From NCBI GenBank assembly GCA_004151065.3, contig NWUY0304171617.1:1-21896 (forward strand): a stretch of DNA of 21,896 nucleotides, written 5' to 3'. This document shows positions 1 to 8,345 of the stretch, piece by piece (the first letter of the stretch is position 1; each line of letters starts with the position of its first letter). The stretch comes from Larix sibirica (taxonomy: Eukaryota; Streptophyta; Pinopsida; Pinales; Pinaceae). Made by a program: the position numbers and the translations under genes. A model generated the notes under the pieces. That model was not told where the DNA came from and did not search any database. It saw nothing but the letters and a program-made list of their open reading frames with translations.

Positions 1-1210
1 TAATGATGATAGAAAGGGTTGAACTGGCCTATTGGAAGGTGGAAAATTGAGAAAGCTTTTTGGGCGTCTCCCAACGATAGGTAAGTGGAGCTTCGCGTTA
101 GGCTCTCATAATTGGATCGTACCGTAATATGGATAATAGCGTATATTATGCATTTTATTCAAACAAGGCTAATCTCTTAAAATTAACTATTCAAAAGCTA
201 CCAAGCACGAAGCACAAAGTGAGTAAGAAGGAACGAAGTCTAAGTCCATGACCCGAGCAACTATTTTTCAATTGGTGGGATTGGTCCGATGGATCGAGCA
301 AGAATTGCCCTACTCGTAAAGCTTCAAGGCAAATGACTAGCAGCACTTTCAAATTCCCCCTCTTCAATAGGGTTTTAACAAAGTAGTGCAACCTATAGGG
401 CATGGCTTTTAGATCTCTTGCTTCAAGGACGAAATGCGGCTGCATGGTCGAGTCGCCCAGGACTTTTGTAGGCTCCCTTGCTTCCCATGATGCTGATTCT
501 GGATGGCAGTATCGTTGTCTTACTTATTGCTTTATCGATCAGACGAGCGAGGGGCGCAGCGGATTCTAATTATACATTTTGTAGCTGGGACCTTTATTAT
601 TGCTATTATTTTCAAACGACCTTTCCAAACTTTGGGTGCCCCCTTTTACCGTTTTCAAATGCGAGGGAATCTTCTTTAGCGCCCCACCTCATGTTCTTTT
701 TCATATGCGGCGGCAAGAGGTACGCAGTTATTTAGACACTTCTTTTTATATATTATGATGACCCCACCTTCTTATTCTATCTTATTTAGCTACCTGTTTG
801 AACTTGAAACGCCACACATATAAGTGTTTGTTACTGAAGTTTTTATACTTTTATTATCCCGGACACCTATCCAATGAACTAAACTGCTGCCTCACACACT
901 TTGTTATTAACTGGCTGCTATAGAGGGAGGGATAACCAGGTTCAGAGCCTACAGAATGAATTATTTTAAGTTGGACAGGTTGGACCGCAGCTACCAACTG
1001 CTGATGTTGGATCCTAATAACTGCCCTCAGGAGCTACAGCCATACTCTATTAGACGGGCTTGGTTGGTCGAATAGCTGAGGAACTCAATTTACTTCCCAT
1101 GCTCCCACAATTATGGATTACATAGTGGGCGTGGCGAGGCGGCTGGATTATAGTGTTTATTAGTAAAGGACTTTACGTAGCTTGTTACTGTGGAGATGGT
1201 CCCGAGAGGG
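1..1210. other. Gene-free stretch, nothing recognised
   Basis: No known gene, RNA or mobile element is recognisable. A minus-strand frame of 84 codons (191-445) and a plus-strand frame of 85 codons (478-735) are open. Neither has a motif I recognise, and the second starts with a non-ATG codon. Both are about the length expected by chance in DNA of this composition. Confidence 0.5.
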
Positions 1211-1251
1211 GGTTTCCCTTTACCTGCTGATATCGTTGAACTGCCGGATGG
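1211..1251 (+). repeat. Diverged direct repeat, copy 1
   Basis: This segment reads GGTTTCCCTTTACCTGCTGA followed by TATCGTTGAACTGCC. It matches the segment at 1748-1788 with substitutions and small indels, keeping the order GGTTT..CCTTTA..CTGATATCGT..AACTGCC. The two copies lie about 540 bases apart in the same orientation, which suggests an old local duplication. Confidence 0.6.
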
Positions 1252-1377
1252 ATGATTGTCAATTAGAGAGCCTTGTTGGACGGGCTTAAAGAACCAACAT
1301 ATTCGGGTACCTATAGACACTTATCCGGCCAGGCTGAACCCAGATACTATTTCTTAATGAAGACAGTCAGCTAAGAT

Positions 1378-1638
1378 ATGCGCTTTTACTTGCTAAAAGA
1401 ACTTATTCTTTGGGGTAACACTATGAATATTGTTCCGATCGAGCCTAGAAATCCAAGTTTAGAACTTAGAACCAACTCCATTGCAGGAACTTTAGATGAT
1501 CCCTTAACTTGCCTGAACTTATGTAAACTATTCCCTTCACCCAAGAACACCTTTATACAGGAAGCATACCCTATACCTTGCTTGGTTCCACACAAATTAG
1601 TTACCCAGGAACTACACCTGTTCTACCTAGTACCATGA
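1378..1638 (+). CDS. Small ATG-started open frame, hypothetical (86 aa)
   Basis: The frame runs from ATG at 1378 to TGA and encodes 86 residues, with a second in-frame ATG at 1423. The product has no predicted membrane segment or signal peptide by eye. It contains several Pro and Leu residues and an N-terminal K-E-L-I-L stretch. I do not recognise a family. The opposite strand is also open for 69 codons over 1386-1595, so the openness may simply reflect composition. No neighbouring gene suggests a role. It is listed only because it has a true ATG and its residue use is not strongly biased; it may well not be a gene. Confidence 0.15.
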   Translation: MRFYLLKELILWGNTMNIVPIEPRNPSLELRTNSIAGTLDDPLTCLNLCKLFPSPKNTFIQEAYPIPCLVPHKLVTQELHLFYLVP

Positions 1639-1747
1639 ACTTCATGAATCTTAGTTAGTCGAGATTGCTATTAACCCTTCTCTATTATCAGACAGGGCTA
1701 GATGAATAGGTGGAGGAAGGAATGTGTGAGTAGCCCATAGGGTGGGT

Positions 1748-1788
1748 GGTTTACCTTTAGCTGATATCGTAGTTTAACTGCCTGATTT
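1748..1788 (+). repeat. Diverged direct repeat, copy 2
   Basis: This is the partner of 1211-1251. It has the same core (GGTTTACCTTTAGCTGATAT, then CGTAGTTTAACTGCC), with a loss of about four bases before CTGATATCGT and an insertion after it. Confidence 0.6.
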
Positions 1789-2089
1789 AGTCACTAAAGC
1801 CAGAACCTTCAGCAGAGAGATCGTGGAACTGACTGCCCCGGAATGAGGCGCTTAGAGCACGATCTTTCTTTACTTGCATGAATGACTTAGTTAGGAGGGA
1901 ATCCTATGAGACCTTACCTTTGAAGCACCGGATTGGATGGGATGAGTTTCTCCCTTTTAGCGTCACTCACTGTGTATGCCATATGCCTTCCTGTAGAAAA
2001 GCTTTTACCCTACCCCCTTATCCCGTCACCTTAGAACGATGGAGGGAGTGGGAGGGCTGCCCAACCCAGTGATGAAGCCAGCCAGAAGA
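1789..2089. other. Gene-free stretch
   Basis: A 64-codon ATG frame (1878-2072, plus) is the only open frame. It has no recognisable motif and I do not support it as a gene. Confidence 0.5.
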
Positions 2090-2174
2090 ATTTAGAAAGT
2101 ACACCGGAGCGATAGGAAGGTGAAAGAAACAGGAAAGGGAGAAGGAAGGATCAGGAAGAAAGAAAAGGTAAGGC
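2090..2174 (+). repeat. Polypurine tract
   Basis: The plus strand is almost entirely A and G for about 80 bases, with repeated GGAAGG, GAAAG and AGGAAGAAAG words. This is low-complexity sequence with no coding value. Confidence 0.7.
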
Positions 2175-2251
2175 AATCCCATTAGGGATCTTATTACCTG
2201 TTGCTAGCGGGGTATCACCTCTCCCGAATACTTCTGACTTGCTTTTGGGCG

Positions 2252-2504
2252 CCATACTATGCATCTGCCATACTATCCGTTCGGACCATGATCCGGCAGT
2301 GTAGTCAAGGCATGATCCGGGAGATTAGGCTTTCCTGGATATATGAGCTCGGGTGGTGGGGTGGGGTCATTGAGATTACCTTGCTGAGATTAGGCTTTCT
2401 TGCTTTCCTTGAGATGCCTTCATGCTTTCTTTCCTTGAGCATGATACCCCTTCGGGTGGGGTCCTTGAGGGAGACACCTTTATATTAGGCTGGCATTAGG
2501 CTTT
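2252..2504 (+). repeat. Block of interspersed short direct repeats
   Basis: Several words recur within about 250 bases. CCATACTAT occurs at 2252 and 2268. CATGATCCGG occurs at 2287 and 2311. GAGATTAGGCTTTC occurs at 2321 and 2386, with shorter echoes ATTAGGCT at 2483 and 2494. GGTGGGGTC also occurs twice. An overlapping 95-codon frame (2201-2488, non-ATG start) is explained by this repeat structure and is not called. The G-runs at 2351-2366 (GGGTGGTGGGGTGGGG) could form a G-quadruplex. Confidence 0.65.
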
Positions 2505-2857
2505 ATTTCATGACGCTATTTTAATGAACCCGCTCCGCCCCTTGCCCTTAGCTCGCAGTCAGCCCCTGATCTTCAAATGTGGAATCAACGTATTTTATTT
2601 CTTTTTCCATCCATTCAAGGTAGGACCATTCTAGTGCTCCGTAGCGGCAAGTTTGGGTATGCATAATGTTTCCTGGTTATGGATTGGAGAGGCCCCCTTC
2701 TCTTTTCTCATCTGGCGGACTGGGCGGACTGAGCAGGTGCCTTAACGCGGACTTATTGGCGGACTTCTCCTTTCTCTCGTCTGGCGGGGGAACATGAAAT
2801 GGGTGTATTATTTAGGGGAATGGGTGCTCAGGATCACCTCTTGAAATAACAAATTGA
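2505..2857. other. Gene-free stretch with GGCGGACT words
   Basis: Around 2710-2790 the words GGCGGACT and CTGGCGG recur three to four times with pyrimidine-rich spacers (TTCTC, CTTTCTCT). A plus frame is intermittently open here but is broken by stops and shows no family resemblance. Confidence 0.45.
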
Positions 2858-2871
2858 ATATATATATATAT
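2858..2871. repeat. AT microsatellite (AT)7
   Basis: A perfect alternating A/T run of seven dinucleotides. Confidence 0.9.
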
Positions 2872-2905
2872 CTAAGGCCATATTGGCCTCGTTACTCTCA
2901 AATGA

Positions 2906-3121
2906 ACAAGGGTTTATTTTGGTGATCGTTTGGTTGAGTCGCGGGAATTACGAGTCAATATTGATTACAGTACACTCCAGGTCGCTTCTGTCTCAAAGAT
3001 CAGACTACGTGTAGAAGAAGGTAAAGCCCGAGATGGCCTTGTTAACAGTAAGAATCAAATCCATTTAAGTGGCCCGATTAATTATGTTGCCTCCAACTAC
3101 CTAAAACTTATATATATATAA
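2906..3121 (+). other. Unassigned open frame (71 codons, no ATG)
   Basis: This stretch is open from the codon after a TGA at 2903 to a TAA inside an AT repeat at 3119. There is no ATG; the earliest common alternative start is TTG at 2930. The residue use is mixed and protein-like (many Arg, Val, Ser and Glu, for example VSKIRLRVEEGKARDG), unlike the Leu-rich shadows elsewhere in the window. I do not recognise the family. The end of the frame runs into a TATATA microsatellite, so any original protein is truncated there. It could be a fragment of a former gene or a chance opening. Confidence 0.25.
3109..3120. repeat. TA microsatellite
   Basis: A perfect (TA)6 run that provides the stop for the frame at 2906-3121. 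Confidence 0.9.
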
Positions 3122-3149
3122 TAGCAAGAGTCATTAGTTATAGCTCTGT

Positions 3150-3250
3150 GGACCCAAGGCAATCCAGACCTAAGTAAAACTATCTATCCTTACTAGCCCC
3201 ATTAGATAAAGGTAATATATAGCCCCCAGCGAAGCGAGTAACCGGTTTCC
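3150..3250 (+). repeat. Diverged duplication A, copy 1
   Basis: The segment starts GGACCCAAGGCAATC and ends GAAGCGAGTAACCGGTT. Its landmarks (GGACCCAAGGCAATC, TCTATCCT, TAG.CCCATTA, ATATA, GAAGCGA.TAAC.GGTT) recur in the same order at 3398-3505. This indicates an old tandem-like duplication of roughly 100 bases with a 248-base offset. Confidence 0.7.
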
Positions 3251-3397
3251 ATTCAACCATAGGTTTTTAGCATCTTTTAGGGGTAATCAGTTCATAAGGG
3301 GTTATCAGTCCTTGTATTCCTGGCCCACTAGGACTTCAGATCAAGGATTCATAATGGATTAGTCAAAACAAGGTCCCTGCCCCGCTACCTCATCGCC

Positions 3398-3505
3398 GGA
3401 CCCAAGGCAATCAAACCAGACAGATAAGGGTCTATCCTGAATAGCACCATTATAAAAGGGTCATATATTAGCCAATGCCAAATGAGGAAGCGATTAACAG
3501 GTTCC
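3398..3505 (+). repeat. Diverged duplication A, copy 2
   Basis: This is the second copy of the 3150-3250 segment. GGACCCAAGGCAATC is identical in both copies; the remainder is collinear but has diverged through substitutions and short indels. Confidence 0.7.
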
Positions 3506-3913
3506 CCAAGGTTCCCTGTCTTTACTAGACTAGGTGTGTCACTTGGATTATATATGATATTATGCAAAGTGTTACAAATCTATTGGGTCTGGGTGAAGGG
3601 GTACCCTGTCTGAAATAAGTGTTTTATGTATAAAAACGATCAAGAAGCATCAGCTTCCTCCCAGTCCCTCTCTGACAAGCACACAAAGTGTCTGTGGAGT
3701 ATACAGGCTAAAAACTCAATCCTTCCATGCTTCACCTTATCACTAGCGTACAGTGCTAGCTTTCTTGCCTACCGCAGACTACTGACTACTCTCATATTCA
3801 TTAGCATACTTGCCAGCAGGCTGTAATAGAAAAGCAGACTATTTGAAAACTCCCGTGCTAGCCTGACTCTAAAGCGTTCGCTATCGCTTCCTTTATTTGG
3901 GTATTTTACTGAT
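3506..3913. other. Gene-free stretch
   Basis: Only short frames are present (60 codons minus at 3385-3567, 66 codons plus at 3626-3826). No motif or RNA gene is recognised. Confidence 0.5.
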
Positions 3914-4043
3914 GGACTTGCCTACCGTCACACCTCTAATTAAAGAGTTTCCAATAACTACTAATAAGCTTCTGGGTGGGGGTTACGGGGCTAGGTCTGG
4001 CTTGCTAGCTGGCTGGGGGGATAGGTCAGTCTGATAATGACGG
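3914..4043 (+). repeat. Diverged duplication B, copy 1
   Basis: Landmarks GGACTTGCCTACCG, CACCTCTAATTAAAGAGTTTCC, TCTGGCTT and TGACGGT reappear in the same order at 4091-4207. This copy carries an additional G-rich stretch (GGGTGGGGGTTACGGGG). Confidence 0.55.
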
Positions 4044-4090
4044 TGTCCCTAAGAGGATTGAATTAAAGAAGAAAGTATGGATTGCATTAA

Positions 4091-4207
4091 GGACTACCTG
4101 ACACCTCTAATGAATGAGCTTCCAGTCTGATTGCTTCGCTGACTCCCAAGTCAAAGCATATAGACCCATATATATATATGGCTAAATCTGGCTTAGAGTA
4201 TGACGGT
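4091..4207 (+). repeat. Diverged duplication B, copy 2
   Basis: Collinear with 3914-4043: GGACTACCTG, ACACCTCTAATGAATGAGCT, TCTGGCTT, TATGACGGT. The AT palindrome at 4166-4181 lies inside it. Confidence 0.55.
4166..4181. repeat. Perfect 16-bp palindrome
   Basis: CCATATATATATATGG is a perfect inverted repeat and could extrude as a small cruciform. Confidence 0.85.
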
Positions 4208-4585
4208 TGGATGAATCTGGGTTAGGCAGGCTTCCTTTAGTATAGAAAGATGGGAAGACTAAGTAGCCCCATATTCTCTCCAGCGCAACTAATTATGGAT
4301 GCACCCTGTATAAGTTAAAACCCAATCTTCTCTGCCCCTCAGCAACCCTATAACTTAGCTGATAAACATAACTTATCTGACTGATGTATCGCTGAATGTA
4401 AGGCAAAAGCATAATTAACTATAATGAAGGAATCTACCTTCTCAGCTCTCAAAGCCTTAAGCAAAAAAAGAGCTGTTCTCCCAAATTTTGAATCTGAAAA
4501 TAAAGAAAGCCTTAGGCGTCTCCGGATGTCCTAAGATAGGCGTTTTGGGTCGGTGAAAAAGTGAGTGGCTGGCTTCTTTAATTTC
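4208..4585. other. Gene-free stretch
   Basis: No open frame of interest, RNA gene or mobile element is visible. Confidence 0.5.
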
Positions 4586-4632
4586 CTCATCCTTAAGGAA
4601 AGGCCCTTAATCCTATCCTTGAGGAAGATGAG
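4586..4632 (+). other. Imperfect stem-loop
   Basis: The left arm CTCATC-CTTAAGGAAAGG pairs with the complement of CCTATCCTTGAG-GAA-GATGAG. This gives 6 perfect pairs, a 3-base bulge, then about 10 of 12 pairs closing an 8-base loop. Plant mitochondrial mRNAs often end at stem-loops (known), but no upstream gene is visible, so any such role is speculative. There is no T-tract typical of a bacterial terminator. Confidence 0.5.
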
Positions 4633-5195
4633 AAAAGGCAATGAATGGAAGCGAAATAAATAGATAGAGGATATCATCGGACCTTGGAAAATGCATATTG
4701 GTTTCTATAATGGACGAGTACGTGCTGCCCTTTGGTCACCCAAGTTTGGTACGCGAGCGACAGATTAGGAAGTATAGGCAGCTTTGAGCGATAGCTCGAG
4801 GCGATATTAGAACTTCCCTGGATGGGGGGGTTAAATAAGGGGGGATCCATCTGATAGGCCACCCGGACTTCTTTATTATTATGAGAATTCCCTCCCCCGA
4901 AGCAGTCTTGAACGATTCTAATTAATTGCGCGGGGTTTTTCCTCGTCACTTTTAGTGCATAGTGGGCATCTCATTTACAAGCTATTTAGCCTTTCCATGG
5001 CAGGCGGCTTAGCAAGTCGTGGATCTTCTGATCGGGCACATCTGACTCTCTGTTAACGGACCCAAGCCAACAAACACTGGTAATGAAGGACCCGCTGAAC
5101 CTAGATTCCCTTGGGCCAGCTAATCATCGTGATCTACCTTTCTTTATTATAGAAGCGATCCATTCGGAGCTGAAAGCGACCCATACTACCCCTAA
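4633..5195. other. Gene-free stretch
   Basis: A 91-codon minus frame (4674-4949) overlaps short plus frames. None carries recognisable motifs, and G-runs (GGATGGGGGGG) interrupt the region. Confidence 0.45.
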
Positions 5196-5216
5196 TTATA
5201 TATCGCTCAAGGCTGC
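5196..5216 (+). repeat. 21-bp dispersed repeat, copy 1
   Basis: TTATATATCGCTCAAGGCTG plus C is identical to 17177-17197, 12 kb away in the same orientation. Confidence 0.85.
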
Positions 5217-5235
5217 CACTCAACCAAATTATTAG

Positions 5236-5547
5236 GAATTAATTGTTCCTGTCCCGAAGGATTAAGCCTCATCTTTGTCGCTATCGTTTGGGGTAGACCC
5301 CATATATCCCACCCCACTTTACAACCATAAGGTTGTCGATCCAAGATCTGGATGGTGTAACGCGGGGATTCAATTCGATCCAAGCGATATACCAGGAACG
5401 AGTGTGAGTTAGCGGGTGAATAACTTGACACGAGATGCAGGCATATACAACGCAAAACCGCTACGGGAGGAGAGTTCCCCACCAAAGTGTATATTTTTTG
5501 TAGAGCTAACCAGATTATCTATAAGCGCAGGCTATGGAATTCCATAA
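5236..5547 (+). pseudogene. Upstream part of the Gly/Ala-rich reading frame (decayed?)
   Basis: This stretch is in exactly the same reading frame as the Gly/Ala-rich segment that follows. It is interrupted only by TAA at 5263, TAG at 5410 and TAA at 5545. Between the stops it reads as ordinary mixed protein sequence (for example DPIYPTPLYNHKVVDPRSG, then RVNNLTRDAGIYNAKPLREE). By chance about twelve stops would be expected over the whole 252-codon frame 5236-5991; three are seen before the terminal TGA. The minus strand is also open for 92 codons (5207-5485), so the openness may be compositional. If this is a real gene remnant, it would be the N-terminal region. No family is recognised. Confidence 0.3.
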
Positions 5548-5991
5548 AGTCATGAAATAAGGGCGGCTCCTTATTCAATTTATGTTGGTTCAACTGGGGA
5601 TCCCGCTTCAACTGCTGCTTATGGAACTGCTCTTGGGAATGATGCTTTTAATGCTTGTTTTAGTGCTGCGTATGGTTCTACTACTGGTGATGCTGGGAAT
5701 TCTACTGGTACTGCTCTAGGAACTGCTGCTTTTGGAAATCCTTTTGATGTTGGTGCAACAACTGCTGTTACTGCTTATTCTGGTCCCCCTACCGCAGATC
5801 CTGCTGGGGATACTCCTTCAACTGCTGCTTTTGCTGCTTGTCCTGGGGATGTTGGGAATGAAGCTGGTTGTGCTGCCTTTGCCGGGGATGCTTGGCCTGG
5901 TTCTTTTGGTTCAATTGGTGCTCATGGGGCTGCTTTTCGTAGTACCGCTCCAACTGATGATGGTGGGGCTGGGAAGACCTGGTTCAATTGA
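5548..5991 (+). repeat. Gly/Ala/Thr/Asn-rich repetitive open frame (147 codons, RNY periodic)
   Basis: The frame is open from after a TAA at 5545 to TGA at 5989, but no ATG, GTG, TTG or CTG lies in phase (an ATA is at 5557). Codons are overwhelmingly purine-N-pyrimidine: GCT, ACT, GGT, GAT, AAT. The product is low in charge and rich in Gly, Ala, Thr, Ser and Asn. It can be divided into about seven degenerate units starting A-A-(F/Y) or A-Y near 5614, 5665, 5725, 5773, 5824, 5872 and 5929, spaced 16-20 residues apart. Examples are AAYGTALGNDAFNACFS and AAFGNPFDVGATTAVT. The style superficially recalls the SxAxG head repeats of YadA-like adhesins, but no anchor or signal is visible and I do not claim homology. 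Related sequence occurs at 12309-13217, 14305-14514 and 21449-21853. It may be a decayed repeat-protein gene or a non-coding triplet repeat. Confidence 0.6.
5573..5597 (+). repeat. 25-bp shared leader of the Gly/Ala-rich module, copy 1
   Basis: ATTCAATTTATGTTGGTT followed by CAACTGG matches 21433-21457 at 24 of 25 positions, in the same orientation. It sits at the start of the Gly/Ala-rich part, reading S-I-Y-V-G-S-T-G. Confidence 0.8.
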
Positions 5992-6738
5992 TCTTTCAAT
6001 TAAATATCAGTCGGGAAGGATCATTCATAGGGTGAAGGCTAGTATCGGTCAGAAGTGAAGGTAAGGAAGGTTGTTGGGTAATAAGGGTAGGAAGATTGAT
6101 TCATTTATTAGTAGGAGTAGAAGGAGGAGTCTTCGGTTTCAAAGGAGTGTAAGTTCCCGAGTAGGAAATGAAGTTACCAGGTATGAGGGCATAGGCGGTA
6201 GGTTCTAGGGATGATTTTCCAAAGGCGATTCCCACCCCAAGGCGGTAAGGCGGAGGTTATAGAATGTAGGGTATAAAGAGTTTGAAAGGCTTTTACATAA
6301 AGGGTATGCATGAACCACCACCTACTATTCTGCCATTGTTTTGAATCTTTCCTGCGGTAAGGTTGCACCAGGTAATGCATGTATAAGTGGTAGGGTTGGT
6401 GCGCCTCACACTTTTAAGAGAGAGGTTTTTTCCCAACGTACAGGGCTGTTTTTTGTTTCTCTCTGACTGCTAACTTCCTTACAATGGCTAACAGAAAGCA
6501 GAAGTAAAGGGTAAGGTGTAGTAAGGCAAGGTTGGTCAGAGAGTAAGGTTGGTTGGTTTCATTGGTGACTTCCTTCATACAACTTGACTTGTTCGGTCCC
6601 CATTTGTCGGCTCCTTCCCGTCTTAATTCCCTCAACCGTAGTTAGACCCTCACTAGTCATAGTCGTTAGGCCTGCGCCCTTTCCTCGCAGCATACAATTA
6701 GAATATATAGAGTAGCCATATTGAGATCTATACTTAAT
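5992..6738. other. Gene-free stretch
   Basis: 6060-6350 is purine-rich (GGTAAGG and GGAAGG words). Minus-strand frames of 68-73 codons (6174-6380, 6414-6635) have no recognisable features. The 108-codon plus frame 5732-6058 is mostly the off-phase, Leu-rich shadow of the Gly/Ala-rich frame. Confidence 0.5.
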
Positions 6739-6861
6739 AATGATTACCAAATTATGGAATATTTATGAATGAATGATCCCATCTGAATTCCGATTGATTA
6801 TTATTTTATTTATTGATTAAGGAAGATCCTGATCCGGATTCTTCCAATTATGGTAATCATT
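6739..6861. repeat. 11-bp perfect inverted repeat enclosing an AT-rich foldback
   Basis: AATGATTACCA (6739-6749) is the exact reverse complement of TGGTAATCATT (6851-6861). The 101-base interior is AT-rich and contains a further imperfect hairpin, GGAAGATCC..GGATTCTTCC (about 6821-6845). The nested foldback resembles plastid or mitochondrial intergenic hairpins, but I cannot assign a gene to it. Confidence 0.6.
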
Positions 6862-7699
6862 TTTTATTTCTTTTGTTTATCGTGTAGCCCCCACCCTCGG
6901 GATAGTGTCGGCATCACATAATATATTGCTGGTTTATGAATCCGTATTCTATTTTTCCCTAAAGTATAAAACCTCCAACAGATTGCTTGTCCCCACCCAA
7001 TTGAAGTGATTGCTGTCGCTCGCTACCACCCCACCCAAGGCCAAGTAAAGAAACAGGCTCTGCCGAACTGAAGGGGAAGGAACAACCTTTCCCGAACGGA
7101 CAGACAGACAGTGAGGGGGAGGGGCGAGTCACTTAACGTTAATGAAATACTTCGTGTCAATTAATTAGGCAAGTATAATTACTGCTATAATGGTATATCT
7201 CTTTGTATACTAGATTATACAATATGATGGTATATAAATTATGAAATAAAGATAGTATCAGGTAGTTGGTTAGGTAAAGGCTGACCAAATTCAATTTTGT
7301 TATCTCGCGCAGCCTTCGGTCCATTGAGAAGAAAGCAAAATTACATCTATAATAGCAGAATTGTGCACTTTCCACACGTGCCGCTTAGGAATAGCCAAAA
7401 GCGCCGGCACGAAGATATGAAATGTCACTCCTCAGATTTCGCAAATCCTATCTGTTCGTTGCGCTGCTTATGAAGAATGGAAGTCTCTACCAATTGCTTT
7501 TTTTAATGCTTAGGGGTATTCTATTCTTGGGAGCCAGGCTTAAGTACTTATTGGGTGGGGGGGGCAGATATAATTTATAAATTCAGACAGCATTGCTAGG
7601 AACGCTAGTTTATGCCTACGTTTTTTATATTTAGTCCCACTTATTGCTACCAACCGCTTTTACTTTTACCTTGCAGAGGGCAGGCTCACAGACCTTAAC
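6862..7699. other. Gene-free stretch
   Basis: It contains CCCACCC-type motifs (near 6886, 6993 and 7028), an (ACAG)-like short run near 7105, and an inverted repeat CGTGCCG (7377-7383) / CGGCACG (7405-7411). The 72-codon minus frame 7157-7375 is AT-rich and not convincing. Confidence 0.5.
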
Positions 7700-7729
7700 T
7701 TTTATATTTGAAGGTTTTATATTTGAAGG
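7700..7729 (+). repeat. 15-bp tandem duplication
   Basis: TTTTATATTTGAAGG occurs twice in exact tandem (7700-7714 and 7715-7729). Overlapping short frames on both strands (7631-7918) are open across it, and the unit being five codons keeps them open. None is recognisable. Confidence 0.9.
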
Positions 7730-8090
7730 AAGGGCTTGCTCGGGTCGGCACTTTGAGCTTTGGTATTTACCCGCACCCAAACTTTCTTCTGGTCGATCTA
7801 CAGCAACCAACAAACAACCTGGCGCGGTGGGGTGGGGTGTATGACGTCTTAACAACCCTTTATAGACCGGAGCTAAATTACCTAAACTTATAGCCACGAG
7901 CGTTCGACGATACAGCATTCACCAGAGTTACATAACACTTTATGAATTCTTCTGAGTACCACTAATTATTGTTCTAGCCGAGCTCAGGATAAGATACGAT
8001 TGATTAATGAAGACAGACAGCACTTGCACCCCTCAGGTCACCCATAAAACCAGCAGCACCTACAAACCCTGCCTACCTTAGGACGGATAC
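7730..8090. other. Gene-free stretch
   Basis: There are frames of 60-95 codons on both strands at 7631-7918, none with a recognisable domain. On the minus strand at about 8000-8070 a very short Gly/Ala reading (AGFVGAAGFMGD) hints at a scrap of the Gly/Ala-rich family, but it is too short to call. Confidence 0.4.
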
Positions 8091-8345
8091 ACAGATAGTC
8101 CTCCATCCTTAATATTTACCCCTACATCATCCTATGCCCTTGACTTCATCCTTAACCTCCATCCCTCGAAATTATAGCCCTACATACTAATATTGTTTCA
8201 CCTCGATCCTATGCCCTCCTCCATCCCTCTATTATTCCTACCCTCTATCTCTACTCGATACTCTCTATTCGAACCTAACCTCTACCATTGAATAAACACT
8301 GCCAACACCTGGTTCATCCCCAACCACCCCTGGCTCCTAGCACCA
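8091..8345 (+). repeat. Pyrimidine-rich low-complexity tract
   Basis: The plus strand is dominated by C and T, with recurring words CCTATGCCCT, CCTCCATCC and TCCATCCCTC. It shows imperfect internal repetition and has no open frame. Confidence 0.7.

Noticed and set aside
5548-5991. Calling the Gly/Ala-rich frame a YadA-like adhesin
   Set aside because: Resemblance is limited to S/A/G composition and spacing; no signal peptide, stalk or anchor is present, and unit lengths vary.
5732-6058. 108-codon plus-strand Leu-rich frame
   Set aside because: Off-phase reading (CTG, CTT, TTG) of the Gly/Ala-rich RNY frame; its poly-Leu composition is an artefact.
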